From NCBI RefSeq assembly GCF_006715175.1, contig NZ_VFMQ01000001.1, forward strand, positions 2,480,001 to 2,544,000: a DNA stretch of 64,000 nucleotides. Reading direction: 5' to 3'. Both the position numbers and the translations under genes were made by a program. How positions within the stretch are numbered: position 1 is the stretch's first letter; each line of letters begins with the position of its first letter. Under the pieces are notes generated by a model. The model was not told the DNA's origin. It did no database searches and saw only the letters and a list, made by a program, of their open reading frames with translations. The DNA is from Curtobacterium citreum (GTDB taxonomy: Bacteria > Actinomycetota > Actinomycetes > Actinomycetales > Microbacteriaceae). Shown here piece after piece: positions 14,938-23,617 of this stretch.

Positions 14938-16754
14938 GCGGGGTCTCCGGTCATGTCGGCGTCCTCGACGTCCCAGCTGGGCGCGTGGTCGCGGGCGTAC
15001 TCGATCGAGGAGTTGCCGACCCCCTGCGGGACCATCGGCCACACCATGGAGTCACGGCTCACCACGAAGTCGATGACGACGGGGCGGTCGTTCGTCTCGA
15101 GGGCGAGCTTGATCGCGTCGTCGACCTGGTCGGCGCGCTCGACGCGGATGCCGAGGGCACCGTACGCGTCGGCGAGCTTCACGAAGTCCGGCACGCGACG
15201 GCTCTCGTGGCCGGTCTCGAGGTCGGTGAAGGAGTGCCGACCGTCGTAGAACAGCGTCTGCCACTGCCGCACCATGCCGAGCGACGAGTTGTTGATGACC
15301 GCGACCTTGATCGGGATGTCGTTGATGACGCAGGTCGCGAGTTCCTGGTTCGTCATCTGGAAGCAGCCGTCGCCGTCGATCGCCCAGACCACGCGGTCCG
15401 GCTCGGCGACCTTCGCGCCCATCGCCGCGGGGACCGAGTAGCCCATCGTGCCCGCGCCGCCCGAGTTCAGCCACGCGTGCGGCCGCTCGTACTTGATGAA
15501 CTGCGCCGACCACATCTGGTGCTGGCCGACCCCGGAGGCGTAGACGGCCTCGGGCCCGGTGAGCTCGCCGATGCGGCGGATGATCGCCTGCGGGGCGAGG
15601 AGTCCGTCGGTCGGCTCGGCGTACCCGAGCGGGAAGTCCGTCCGGAGCTGCTCGAGCTTGGTCCACCACGCGCTCGTGTCGGCACGGTCCGCGGCGACGT
15701 CGCCCCAGGCCTCGAGCAGGTCGCCGAGGACCTCGCGGGCGTCGCCGACGATCGGCACGTCGGCGAACCGGATCTTCGAGATCTCGGCGGGGTCGATGTC
15801 GACGTGCACGACCTTGGCGTGCGGCGCGAACTCGTCGGCCTTGCCGGTCACGCGGTCGTCGAACCGTGCACCGAGGGCGATGATGAGGTCGCTGTCCTGC
15901 AGCCCGAGCACCGCGGGGACGGTGCCGTGCATGCCGGGCATGCCGAGGTGCTGCGGGTGCGAGTCGGGGAAGGCACCACGCGCCATGAGCGTCGTGACGA
16001 CCGGCGCACCGGTGGCCTCGGCGAAGCGCAGCAGCTCGGCGGTCGCATCGGAGCGGACCACGCCGCCGCCGACGTACAGCACGGGACGCTCGGCCTCGGC
16101 GAGGAGCTGCGCCGCGGCGACGATCTGCTTGCCGTGCGCCTTCGTGACGGGGCGGTAGCCGGGCAGGTCGATCTTCGGCGGCCACACGTAGGGCGCCGAC
16201 TTCTGCTGGGCGTCCTTCGTGATGTCGACGAGCACCGGGCCCGGACGACCGGTCGTGGCGATCTGGTGCGCGGCGGCGAGCGTCGCGGGGATGTCCGCCG
16301 GGTCGGTCACGAGGAACGAGTGCTTCGTGATCGGCATCGTGATCCCGACGATGTCGGCCTCCTGGAAGGCGTCCGTCCCCATCAGGGTCGAGAACACCTG
16401 CCCGGTGATCGCGATGAACGGCACCGAGTCCATGTAGGCGTCGGCGATCGCGGTGACGAGGTTCGTCGCACCGGGGCCGGACGTGGCGATCGCGACGCCG
16501 ACCTTGCCGGAGGCCGAGGCGTACCCCTCGGCCGCGTGGCCGGCGCCCTGCTCGTGCCGGACGAGGATGTGCCGGATCGTCGTGGACGCCATGAGCTCGT
16601 CGTAGAACGGGATGATGGCGCCGCCGGGCAGGCCGAAGACGTCGGTGATCCCGAGGTGCTCGAGCGTCCGGAGGACGGCTCCCGAGCCGGTCAGGATCTC
16701 CGGCGACCGGCGTGCACAGGCGGCCGCGGACAGCGGAGTGGCTTCCGTGGGCAT
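14934..16754 (-). CDS. ilvB: Acetolactate synthase large (catalytic) subunit
   Basis: Thiamine diphosphate enzyme that condenses pyruvate with pyruvate or 2-oxobutyrate, the first committed step of branched-chain synthesis. The 606-residue chain has the N-terminal glutamate motif [14 protein letters not shown] and a central FAD-associated domain. The thiamine-binding GDG motif is in [17 protein letters not shown], followed by [13 protein letters not shown]. The ATG at 16754 is preceded by AAGGAA. It begins 46 bases after ilvD, too close for a leader-peptide attenuator in between. It overlaps ilvN by four bases. Confidence 0.97.
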
Positions 16755-16800
16755 GAGGTGTTCCTTGCCTGGAGTGATGGCGGTGGTGCGGGTGTCGACG

Positions 16801-18495
16801 CTAGCCCGTGACCGCGCCCTTGGCGGCGGACTGGACGAGCTTCGCGAACTTCGCGAGGACTCCGCGGGTGTAGCGCGGGGGCAGCGGGGCCCAGCCTGCT
16901 CGGCGGGCCTCCAGCTCGGCGTCGTCGACCAGTAGGTCGAGCGAGCGAGCCGCGATGTCGACACGGATGCGGTCGCCATCGCGCACGAATGCCACTGGAC
17001 CTGCGTCCACGGCTTCCGGTGCGATGTGGCCGATGCACAGGCCGGTTGTGCCGCCTGAGAATCGTCCGTCCGTCAACAGTAGTACATCCTTGCCGAGGCC
17101 CGCGCCCTTGATGGCGGCGGTGATCGCGAGCATCTCGCGCATGCCAGGGCCACCCTTCGGGCCCTCGTAGCGGATGACCACCACGTCGCCCTTCTGGATC
17201 TGTCCCTCGGTGAGGGCGTCCATCGCGGCACGCTCGCGGTCGAACACCCGCGCGGGGCCCTCGAACACGGCGGCGTCGAACCCGGCGGTCTTCACGACGG
17301 CGCCGTCCGGGGCGAAGGAGCCCTTGAGGATGGTCAGGCCACCGGTCTCGTGGATCGGGTTGTCGAGCTTCCGGAACACCTCGCCGTCGAGCTCCGGCGG
17401 GTCGATCTCGGCCAGGTTCTCGGCGAGGGTCTTGCCGGTGACGGTCATCACGTCGCCGTGCAGCAGACCGGCCTCGAGCAGCGCCTTCATGATCACCGGG
17501 ATGCCGCCGTTGCGGTCGACGTCGACCATGACGTACTTGCCGAAGGGCTTCATGTCGGCCAGGTGCGGCACCTTCGAGCCGATGCGGTTGAAGTCGTCGA
17601 GGGTCAGCTCGACCTCGGCCTCGTGCGCGATCGCGAGCAGGTGCAGGACGACGTTGGTCGAGCCTCCCAGGGCCATGGCGACGGCGATGGCGTTCTCGAA
17701 CGCCTCGCGCGTCAGGATCTGCCGGGCCGTCAGGCCGAGGCGGAGCATGTTGACGACGGCCTCGCCTGAGCGGCGCGCGTAGTAGTCACGGCGGCGGTCT
17801 GCGCTCGGCGGGGCAGCGGACCCCGGCAGCGACATGCCGAGGGCCTCGGCCACGCTCGCCATGGTGTTCGCCGTGTACATCCCGCCGCAGGCGCCCTCGC
17901 CCGGGACGATCGCGCACTCGATCTCCTTGAGCTCGGCCTCGGTCATGGTGCCGGCCTTGCACGCACCGACGCCCTCGAAGGAGTCGATGATCGTGACCTC
18001 CTTGAAGGAGCCGTCGGCCTGCTTCACGTAGCCCGGCATGACCGAGCCCGCGTAGAGGAAGACGCTCGCGAGGTCGAGGCGCGCGGCGGCCATGAGCATG
18101 CCGGGCAGCGACTTGTCGCAGCCGGCGAGGAGCACGGTGCCGTCGAGGCGCTCCGCGTTCACGACGGTCTCGACGCTGTCGGCGATGACCTCGCGCGAGA
18201 CGAGCGAGAAGTGCATGCCCTCGTGGCCCATCGAGATCCCGTCGGAGACGGAGATGGTGCCGAACTGCAGCGGGTACCCGCCGCCGGAGTGCACGCCCTC
18301 CTTCGCGCCCTGCGCGAGGCGGTCGAGGGAGAGGTTGCAGGGGGTGATCTCGTTCCAGGAGGACGCGATCCCGATCTGCGGCTTGTCCCAGTCTGCGTCG
18401 CCCATGCCGACGGCCCGGAGCATGCCACGCGAGGTGGTCGCTTCGATCCCGTCGGTGACGACCCGGCTACGCGGCTTCACGTCGATGTCAGGCAT
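16801..18495 (-). CDS. ilvD: Dihydroxy-acid dehydratase
   Basis: Iron-sulfur enzyme that dehydrates the dihydroxy acids to the 2-oxo acids of valine and isoleucine. The 564-residue protein carries the cluster cysteines expected for IlvD at about C53 (NEITPCN), C126 ([11 protein letters not shown]) and C203 ([14 protein letters not shown]). The C-terminal [20 protein letters not shown] is diagnostic. It is the first gene of the ilvD-ilvB-ilvN-ilvC operon. TAGACT (18502-18507) lies exactly 6 bases before the ATG, so the transcript is probably leaderless. That leaves no room for a leader-peptide attenuator upstream. Confidence 0.97.
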   Translation of the reverse strand: MPDIDVKPRSRVVTDGIEATTSRGMLRAVGMGDADWDKPQIGIASSWNEITPCNLSLDRLAQGAKEGVHSGGGYPLQFGTISVSDGISMGHEGMHFSLVSREVIADSVETVVNAERLDGTVLLAGCDKSLPGMLMAAARLDLASVFLYAGSVMPGYVKQADGSFKEVTIIDSFEGVGACKAGTMTEAELKEIECAIVPGEGACGGMYTANTMASVAEALGMSLPGSAAPPSADRRRDYYARRSGEAVVNMLRLGLTARQILTREAFENAIAVAMALGGSTNVVLHLLAIAHEAEVELTLDDFNRIGSKVPHLADMKPFGKYVMVDVDRNGGIPVIMKALLEAGLLHGDVMTVTGKTLAENLAEIDPPELDGEVFRKLDNPIHETGGLTILKGSFAPDGAVVKTAGFDAAVFEGPARVFDRERAAMDALTEGQIQKGDVVVIRYEGPKGGPGMREMLAITAAIKGAGLGKDVLLLTDGRFSGGTTGLCIGHIAPEAVDAGPVAFVRDGDRIRVDIAARSLDLLVDDAELEARRAGWAPLPPRYTRGVLAKFAKLVQSAAKGAVTG

Positions 18496-18501
18496 GGTGC
18501 G

Positions 18502-18507
18502 AGTCTA
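18502..18507 (-). promoter_or_regulatory. Leaderless-type -10 element of the ilv operon
   Basis: TAGACT on the minus strand, six bases from the ilvD ATG, would start transcription at or next to the start codon. No good -35 is visible. Confidence 0.5.
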
Positions 18508-18532
18508 GGACCGTTTGGGATACCAGCGGGAC

Positions 18533-18568
18533 ACGACCCGTCGGACGGGAGGCACGTGGCCGGGTCGT
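18533..18568 (-). terminator. Hairpin at the end of otsB carrying a palindrome-family half-site
   Basis: ACGACCCG (18533-18540) pairs with CGGGTCGT (18561-18568), reaching into the otsB stop codon. The loop contains GGACGGGAGGCACG, the half-site of the repeat family seen elsewhere. Confidence 0.4.
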
Positions 18569-19350
18569 CAGCGCGTCGCGCGCAGACGCCCCAACTGCTT
18601 CAGGACGTCGGTGAGCGCGGCCGGGTCCGCCACGCGGTGGCCGGCGAGCGTGTCGCCCTCCCCCACCTTCACGCCCACGTCGCCGTCCCGGAGGACCCGG
18701 AAGGCGTCCTCGTCGGTGACGTCGTCGCCGGCGAAGAACACGGCGTCCGCGCCCCGCAGCTCGCGGAGCCGGTCGACGGCGTCGCCCTTGGTCACGTGCC
18801 GGACGGCGAACTCGAGGATGTCCTTGCCGCCGCGCTCGAGGACCTCCGGGTCGGCGCGGTGCGCGGCCTCGTGCGCAGCGGCGTTCGCCGCCGCGGCCAC
18901 CTCGGCGCTCGCCCGGCGCGTGTGCACCCCGTGCCCGGCGGGCTTGTGCTCGACGACGACGTCCGGGAACCGTGCGCCCACCTCGTCGAGCGCCGCGCCG
19001 ACACGGGCCACGCGGGCGTGCTCGTCCTCGGTCAGGGCGGCCTCGGCGTGCCCGTCGACCCGCCACTCGACGCCGTGCGACCCGACGAGCGCCATGTCCT
19101 CCGGCGCGTGCGACACCCGGGCGAGTCCCTCGAGCGGCCGTCCGGAGACGAGCACGACCTCGGTGTCGCGGGCGCGCTGCAGGGTCAGCACCGCCGCCCA
19201 CGAGCCCGGGAGCGCACCGACCTGCGCGGGGTCGTCGGCGAACGGTGCGAGCGTGCCGTCGAAGTCGAGGGCGACGAGCAGTCGCGGCGCAGCCGCGAGC
19301 GTCTCGAGGGCCGACGACAGGGCGGTCGGGTCGGTCGACGGCTCAGGCAC
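18568..19350 (-). CDS. otsB: Trehalose-6-phosphate phosphatase
   Basis: Removes phosphate from trehalose 6-phosphate, the second step of trehalose synthesis. The 260-residue protein is a HAD phosphatase: motif I LLVALDFDGTLAPF gives the catalytic aspartates at about D29 and D31. LVSGRPLEGLARV and the late FAAGDDVTDEDAFRV-like stretch (FFAGDDVTDEDAF) are motifs typical of OtsB. Two GTG codons are adjacent; the second (19348-19350) is chosen because the GGGAGG site then has normal spacing. It overlaps the end of otsA by eight bases, so translation is coupled. Confidence 0.93.
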   Translation of the reverse strand: MPEPSTDPTALSSALETLAAAPRLLVALDFDGTLAPFADDPAQVGALPGSWAAVLTLQRARDTEVVLVSGRPLEGLARVSHAPEDMALVGSHGVEWRVDGHAEAALTEDEHARVARVGAALDEVGARFPDVVVEHKPAGHGVHTRRASAEVAAAANAAAHEAAHRADPEVLERGGKDILEFAVRHVTKGDAVDRLRELRGADAVFFAGDDVTDEDAFRVLRDGDVGVKVGEGDTLAGHRVADPAALTDVLKQLGRLRATR

Positions 19351-20938
19351 CACGTGCCTCCCGGGTGTCCTCGGCGGCGCGCGCGGTCTGCGCGTCCTGG
19401 TCGAAGATCGACGTCGTGTCCTGGAGCTGCTCGACGTGCTGGTCACCCGGGTCGGCGGCCGAGGGGTCGAGCTTGGCGCGGCTCGGCGCGTGCCGGTCGA
19501 GCGCCTCGAGGAAGGAGCGCGACCAGCGGGCCACGTCGTTCTCGCGGACGCGCTTCCGGAGCGCGCGCATGCGCGTCGACCGCTCGCGGCGGGGCATCTC
19601 GATCGCGCGCTGGATCGCGTCCTTCAGGGCGCCGATGTCGTGCGGGTTGACGATGACCGCCTGCTTCAGCTCGTCGGCGGCCCCGGCGAACTCGGACAGG
19701 ATGAGGACGCCGTCGTTGTCCGAGCGGGTCGCGACGTACTCCTTCGCGACGAGGTTCATGCCGTCGCGGAGTGCGGTCACGAGCATGATGTCCGCGGCGA
19801 GGTACAGCGCGACCATCTCCTCGCGCGGGTAGCCGTGGTGCAGGTACGAGATGGGTTGGTGCCCGATCACGCCGAGGTCGCCGTTGATCCGTCCGACGGT
19901 CAGCTCGATCTCGTCGCGGAGCGCCGCGTACGTGTCCACACGCTCGCGGCTCGGGCTGGCGACCTGGACGAGCGTCGCGTCCTCGACCGCGACCCGGCCG
20001 TCCTCGATCAGCTCGCCGAACGCCTTGATGCGGTGCCGGATCCCCTTGGTGTAGTCGAGCCGGTCGACACCGAGCAGGACCGTCTTCGGGTTGCCGAGGC
20101 TCGCGCGGATCTCCTTCGCTCGCTCCTGGACCTCGGGTCGGTGCGCGATCGCCTCGAAGCTCTCGGCGTCGATCGAGATCGGGAAGTGCCGGGCCTCGAC
20201 GTGGCGCACGGTGATGCCCTTGCGGCTCCGCGGTGCCGCCGGGTCGTCGACCGGGACGTCGATGGTCGAGCCCTTGGTCGTGTAGCCCTTGATGTGGCGG
20301 ACCGCGCGGAGGAAGTCGCTCGCGTCGTCGTGCCGCTGGAACCCGATGACGTCGGCGCCGAGCAGCCCGTCGAGGATCTGCGCGCGCCACGGCAGCTGCG
20401 CGTAGATGCCGACCGGCGGGAACGGGATGTGGTTGAAGAAGCCGATCGTCAGGTCCGGACGGCGCTCCCGGAGCAGGGCCGGCAGGAGCTGCAGCTGGTA
20501 GTCCTGCACCCAGACGACGCCGTCCTGCTCGACGATCTCGACGATCTGGTCGGCGAAGCGCTCGTTGACCCGCTTGTACGCGTTCCACCAGTCGCGGTGG
20601 TAGCTCGGGTGCTCGATCACGTCGTGGTAGAGCGGCCAGAGGGTGTCGTTGCTGAAGCCCTCGTAGTACTCCTCGACGTCGTCGGCGCTCAGCGGCACCG
20701 GGACGATGTGGATGCCCTCGTTGTCGAACGGCGCCACCTCGACGTCCGGCTGCCCGACCCAGCCGACCCACGCACCGTCGTTCGCCCGCATCACCGGCTC
20801 GAGGGCGGTCACGAGGCCGCCCGGGGAGTGCCGCCAGCCCTCGTTGCCGTCCTCGTCGACGACACGGTCGACGGGCAGGCGGTTCGAGGCGACGACGAAC
20901 GCGTAGCGGTCTGGGTCGGTGTCGGTGGGTGCTGCCAT
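19343..20938 (-). CDS. otsA: Trehalose-6-phosphate synthase
   Basis: A GT20 glycosyltransferase that joins glucose from a nucleotide sugar to glucose 6-phosphate. The 531-residue protein starts with VVASNRLPVDRV and a GWRHSPGGLVTALEPVM donor-site loop. Further hallmarks are VWVQDYQLQLLPALLRERRPD, GFFNHIPFPP, LLGVDRLDYTKGI and LVTALRDGMNLVAKEYVA. The C-terminal 60 residues are hydrophilic and poorly conserved. It is first in a two-gene operon with otsB, consistent with a role in osmotic or desiccation protection. Confidence 0.96.
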   Translation of the reverse strand: MAAPTDTDPDRYAFVVASNRLPVDRVVDEDGNEGWRHSPGGLVTALEPVMRANDGAWVGWVGQPDVEVAPFDNEGIHIVPVPLSADDVEEYYEGFSNDTLWPLYHDVIEHPSYHRDWWNAYKRVNERFADQIVEIVEQDGVVWVQDYQLQLLPALLRERRPDLTIGFFNHIPFPPVGIYAQLPWRAQILDGLLGADVIGFQRHDDASDFLRAVRHIKGYTTKGSTIDVPVDDPAAPRSRKGITVRHVEARHFPISIDAESFEAIAHRPEVQERAKEIRASLGNPKTVLLGVDRLDYTKGIRHRIKAFGELIEDGRVAVEDATLVQVASPSRERVDTYAALRDEIELTVGRINGDLGVIGHQPISYLHHGYPREEMVALYLAADIMLVTALRDGMNLVAKEYVATRSDNDGVLILSEFAGAADELKQAVIVNPHDIGALKDAIQRAIEMPRRERSTRMRALRKRVRENDVARWSRSFLEALDRHAPSRAKLDPSAADPGDQHVEQLQDTTSIFDQDAQTARAAEDTREARGA

Positions 20939-21045
20939 GAGGTGCTGGTCTCTCCGTTCCGCCCGGAAGGTGCGCCGGGGTGCGGAGCCGACGGTACCAG
21001 CGCGGGGTCAGGCGGTCCCCGGCCGGACGCCCGGTCGCCGCTGGC

Positions 21046-21051
21046 TAGGCT
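21046..21051 (+). promoter_or_regulatory. Leaderless-type -10 element of the corA-like gene
   Basis: TAGGCT ends six bases before the ATG at 21058, and no Shine-Dalgarno is present. Confidence 0.5.
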
Positions 21052-21057
21052 TCGCAC

Positions 21058-22032
21058 ATGGTCGTGACACGGGCGTGGCGGAACGGGAGTGCGGCGGAGC
21101 GGGACTTCCCGGTGGACCGCGTCTCGGACCTGCTCGAGCGGGACGACGACACCTTCGTCTGGGTGGACCACACCGAGCCCGGGCCGGAGGACCTGCGACA
21201 CGTCGAGGACGAGCTCGGGATCCACGCGCTCGCGCTCGAGGACGCCCTCGAGCCGGGGCAGCGCCCGAAGCTCGACCGGTACCGGCAGAGCCTGTTCCTC
21301 GTGGTCTACGACGTCGACGGCATCGACGACGACGGCGAGCTCGTGACGCACGAGGTGAAGGCGTTCGTCAGCCGGCGCGCCCTCGTCACGATGCACGGAC
21401 CGGACGTCGACATGGCCGCGGTCGAACGACGGCTCGACGCCAACGCCGACGTGTGCGACCACGGGGTGCCCTGGCTCGTGTGGGGGCTCCTCGACGCGGT
21501 CGTCGACCACGCCACGGTCACCGTCGAGGACATCGAGGCGCGGATCGAGGCGCTCGAGGACGACCTGTTCGAGCACGGCAACCCCCGCGAGCAGCAGATC
21601 CAGCGGCGGTCGTTCCGGCTCCGGAAGGCGCTCGGCGTCCTCCGGCGCCAGGTCGTCCCGACCCGGGACAGCGTCGCGTCCTTCCTGCACGGCGACGCCG
21701 AGTCGATCCAGGACGGCATCCGCCCGTACTTCCGGGACGTCGAGGACCACCTGGTCTCCGTCGCGGACTCCGTCGACCAACTGCGTGACGCCGTGTCGAG
21801 CGTCCTCGACACGAACCTCAACCTGGCGTCGAACCGGCAGAACACCGTGATGAAGAAGGTGACGAGCTGGGCGGCGATCATCGCGATCCCGACGGCGATC
21901 ACGGGCTTCTTCGGGCAGAACGTGACGTTCCCGGGCGAGGGGCACTGGAGCGGGCTCGCCGCGTCCGTCTCGCTGATCCTGGCGACGTCGCTCGTGCTCT
22001 ACCGGGTGTTCAAGACGAAGGACTGGCTGTAG
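21058..22032 (+). CDS. CorA-family divalent cation channel with a GQN motif
   Basis: A 324-residue CorA-family protein, predicted inner-membrane pentameric channel for magnesium or another divalent cation. It has a long cytoplasmic acidic and helical N-terminal domain (about 1-255, including a long helix with RRSFRLRKALGVLRRQV) and two C-terminal helices: AIIAIPTAITGFFG, then LAASVSLILATSLVLYRVF. The universally conserved GMN at the pore mouth is replaced by GQN at about 286-288 (FFGQNVTFPG), and the usual MPE loop is PGEGHW. The ion specificity is therefore uncertain. The gene is convergent with the permease gene, whose stop lies only 6 bases away. TAGGCT 6 bases before the ATG suggests leaderless transcription. 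Confidence 0.88.
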   Translation: MVVTRAWRNGSAAERDFPVDRVSDLLERDDDTFVWVDHTEPGPEDLRHVEDELGIHALALEDALEPGQRPKLDRYRQSLFLVVYDVDGIDDDGELVTHEVKAFVSRRALVTMHGPDVDMAAVERRLDANADVCDHGVPWLVWGLLDAVVDHATVTVEDIEARIEALEDDLFEHGNPREQQIQRRSFRLRKALGVLRRQVVPTRDSVASFLHGDAESIQDGIRPYFRDVEDHLVSVADSVDQLRDAVSSVLDTNLNLASNRQNTVMKKVTSWAAIIAIPTAITGFFGQNVTFPGEGHWSGLAASVSLILATSLVLYRVFKTKDWL

Positions 22033-22038
22033 CCCGGG

Positions 22039-23190
22039 TCAGATCTGCAGCGCGAGCACCCCGGCGACGACGGTGAGCGGTGCGACCACGCAGCCGAGCG
22101 CCATGTAGCGCCCCCACGACAGGTGCACGCCCTCGGACGCGAGCCGCGCGTGCCAGAGCAGCGTCGCGAGCGACGCCCACGGCGTGATGAGGCAGCCGGC
22201 GTTCACGCCGACGAGCAGCGCCGCGTAGCGCAGGGCCTCGTGCCCCGCTGCCGGCTCGAGCACCAGGTACGCCGGCAGGTTGTCGATGGCGTTCGCCGCG
22301 ACCGCACCGGCGCCGCCGAGCAGCAGGAGCGAGCCCGTCCCGGTGCCGCCGGACAGCGCGTGCACGACCGGGTCGGTCAGGCCCGTGGTGTGCAGCGTCT
22401 CCACGACGACGAACAGCCCCGCCGCGAACAGCAGCGTCGACCACGGCACACGGGACGGCCGGAGCTCGGACGGCGCACGGAAGGCCGCGACGACGACGAG
22501 CAGCACCGCCGCCGCGAGCGCCGCGATCCACACCGTGACGCCGGCGGTGAGCGCGACGACGAGGGCGACGAGCACGACGGACGCGGCCCAGAAGAACACC
22601 GGGTCCCGCGGGCGCCGGACCTCGACCGGGGTGTACCGGCCGAAGAGCTTGCCGCGGAACACGACGAGGAGCACGGCGCACGGCACGACGACCCCGGCGA
22701 GCGCCGCCCACACCATGAGCCCGGCGAACGGGATCGGTCCGTCGAGCCCGATCTTGTCGACCGCGAGCAGGTTCGTCAGGTTGGACACCGGCAGCAGCAT
22801 CGACGCGGTGTTCGCGAGCCAGACGGTCGTCAGGGCGAACGGCATCGGGGGCAGGCCGACCCGGCGGGCGAGCGCGATCACGATGGGCGTCAGGAGCACC
22901 GCGGTGGTGTCGATCGACAGGAACACGGTGCAGACGACCGCGAGCACGACCACGGACACCCACAGGCCGATCGTGCGGCCACCGCCGACGCGCGCGGCGA
23001 GGTCGGCGAGCCGGTCGAAGACGCCCGCGTCGGCCGCGAGCTCGGACACGACGGTCAGCCCGAGCACGAACGCGAGCACCGGGACGACACGCTCGGCGAG
23101 GGTTGCGAGGTCGGGCAGGGGCAGGAGGCCGAGGACGACGCACACGGCGCCGACCACGAGCAGCACTCCCCCGATGACGGCCTGACGCAC
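22039..23190 (-). CDS. SLC13/ArsB-like multi-helix permease
   Basis: A 383-residue inner-membrane transporter with about ten or eleven hydrophobic segments. Its layout matches the ion transporter superfamily that includes SLC13, NhaD and ArsB. Family-like segments are FLSIDTTAVLLTPIVIALARR in the first half and ANAIDNLPAYLVLEPAAG plus LVGVNAGCLITPWASLATLLW in the second, the paired re-entrant loops of this fold. It could move arsenite, a dicarboxylate or another anion; no arsenic genes flank it. The GTG at 23188-23190 is chosen for its GAGGAG site five bases upstream. Some earlier frames extend far upstream but lack membrane character. Confidence 0.82.
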   Translation of the reverse strand: MRQAVIGGVLLVVGAVCVVLGLLPLPDLATLAERVVPVLAFVLGLTVVSELAADAGVFDRLADLAARVGGGRTIGLWVSVVVLAVVCTVFLSIDTTAVLLTPIVIALARRVGLPPMPFALTTVWLANTASMLLPVSNLTNLLAVDKIGLDGPIPFAGLMVWAALAGVVVPCAVLLVVFRGKLFGRYTPVEVRRPRDPVFFWAASVVLVALVVALTAGVTVWIAALAAAVLLVVVAAFRAPSELRPSRVPWSTLLFAAGLFVVVETLHTTGLTDPVVHALSGGTGTGSLLLLGGAGAVAANAIDNLPAYLVLEPAAGHEALRYAALLVGVNAGCLITPWASLATLLWHARLASEGVHLSWGRYMALGCVVAPLTVVAGVLALQI

Positions 23191-23283
23191 GGTGACTCCT
23201 CGACGCTCGGGCCGGGCAGGGCGACCGGCGGCGCTCCAATGTAGCGGCCGGTAGCGTGGCGGGGACGACCAGAGGAGGAACCG

Positions 23284-23475
23284 GTGCGGAAGTTCATGTT
23301 CAGCGGTGCGGTGTGGAGTTCGATCATCAGCGGCTACAGCGTGGTGCAGACGACGCGGCAGGGGCCGCGGGACTGGCGCCTCGCGCTCACGTGGATCGCG
23401 TGGCTCGCGACGACGATCGTCGCGCTCGGCACGGTCGTCGAGGACGACCGCGCGGTGAAGGCGCGTCAGCGCTAG
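23284..23475 (+). CDS. Small conserved protein with one hydrophobic segment, unknown function
   Basis: A 63-residue protein starting MRKFMFSGAVWSSIISGYSV with a membrane-prone segment LALTWIAWLATTIVALGTVV and a basic tail. I do not recognise the family. A strong GAGGAGGAA ribosome site six bases before the GTG, with codon use like its neighbours, supports a real gene. It lies alone between the divergent permease gene and a copy of the structured intergenic repeat. Confidence 0.7.
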   Translation: MRKFMFSGAVWSSIISGYSVVQTTRQGPRDWRLALTWIAWLATTIVALGTVVEDDRAVKARQR

Positions 23476-23496
23476 GTCGCCAGCGCGACCACCCAT

Positions 23497-23600
23497 CGGA
23501 CGGGAGGCACGGTGTCGGCTGGCACCCCTCCCTCGCAGGCTCGGTCGGCGCGCCCCGCGTGACGCTGGCGCGTCACCGCTGAGCGGGGCGCGCCCATCCG
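23497..23600. repeat. Structured intergenic repeat, copy A (104 bp)
   Basis: Begins CGGACGGGAGGCACGGTG and ends CGCGCCCATCCG. Inside is a nested hairpin: GCGCGCCCCGC pairs with GCGGGGCGCGC, and within it GTGACGC pairs with GCGTCAC around TGGC. It differs from copy B at 30794-30899 by only a few bases, all near the ends, while the 3' two thirds are identical. It lies between convergent genes, so a bidirectional terminator role is possible. The identity of the core suggests recent spread or gene conversion. Confidence 0.85.
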
Positions 23601-23617
23601 TCGTGTGGTCGCGTCCC

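Noticed and set aside
16755..18495. Leader-peptide attenuator of the ilv genes
   Set aside because: ilvD appears leaderless and only 46 bases separate ilvD from ilvB, so no leader peptide with attenuator fits.
18515..21067. Long plus-strand frame opposite otsB and otsA
   Set aside because: Antisense shadow of otsB-otsA. It contains no recognisable domain.
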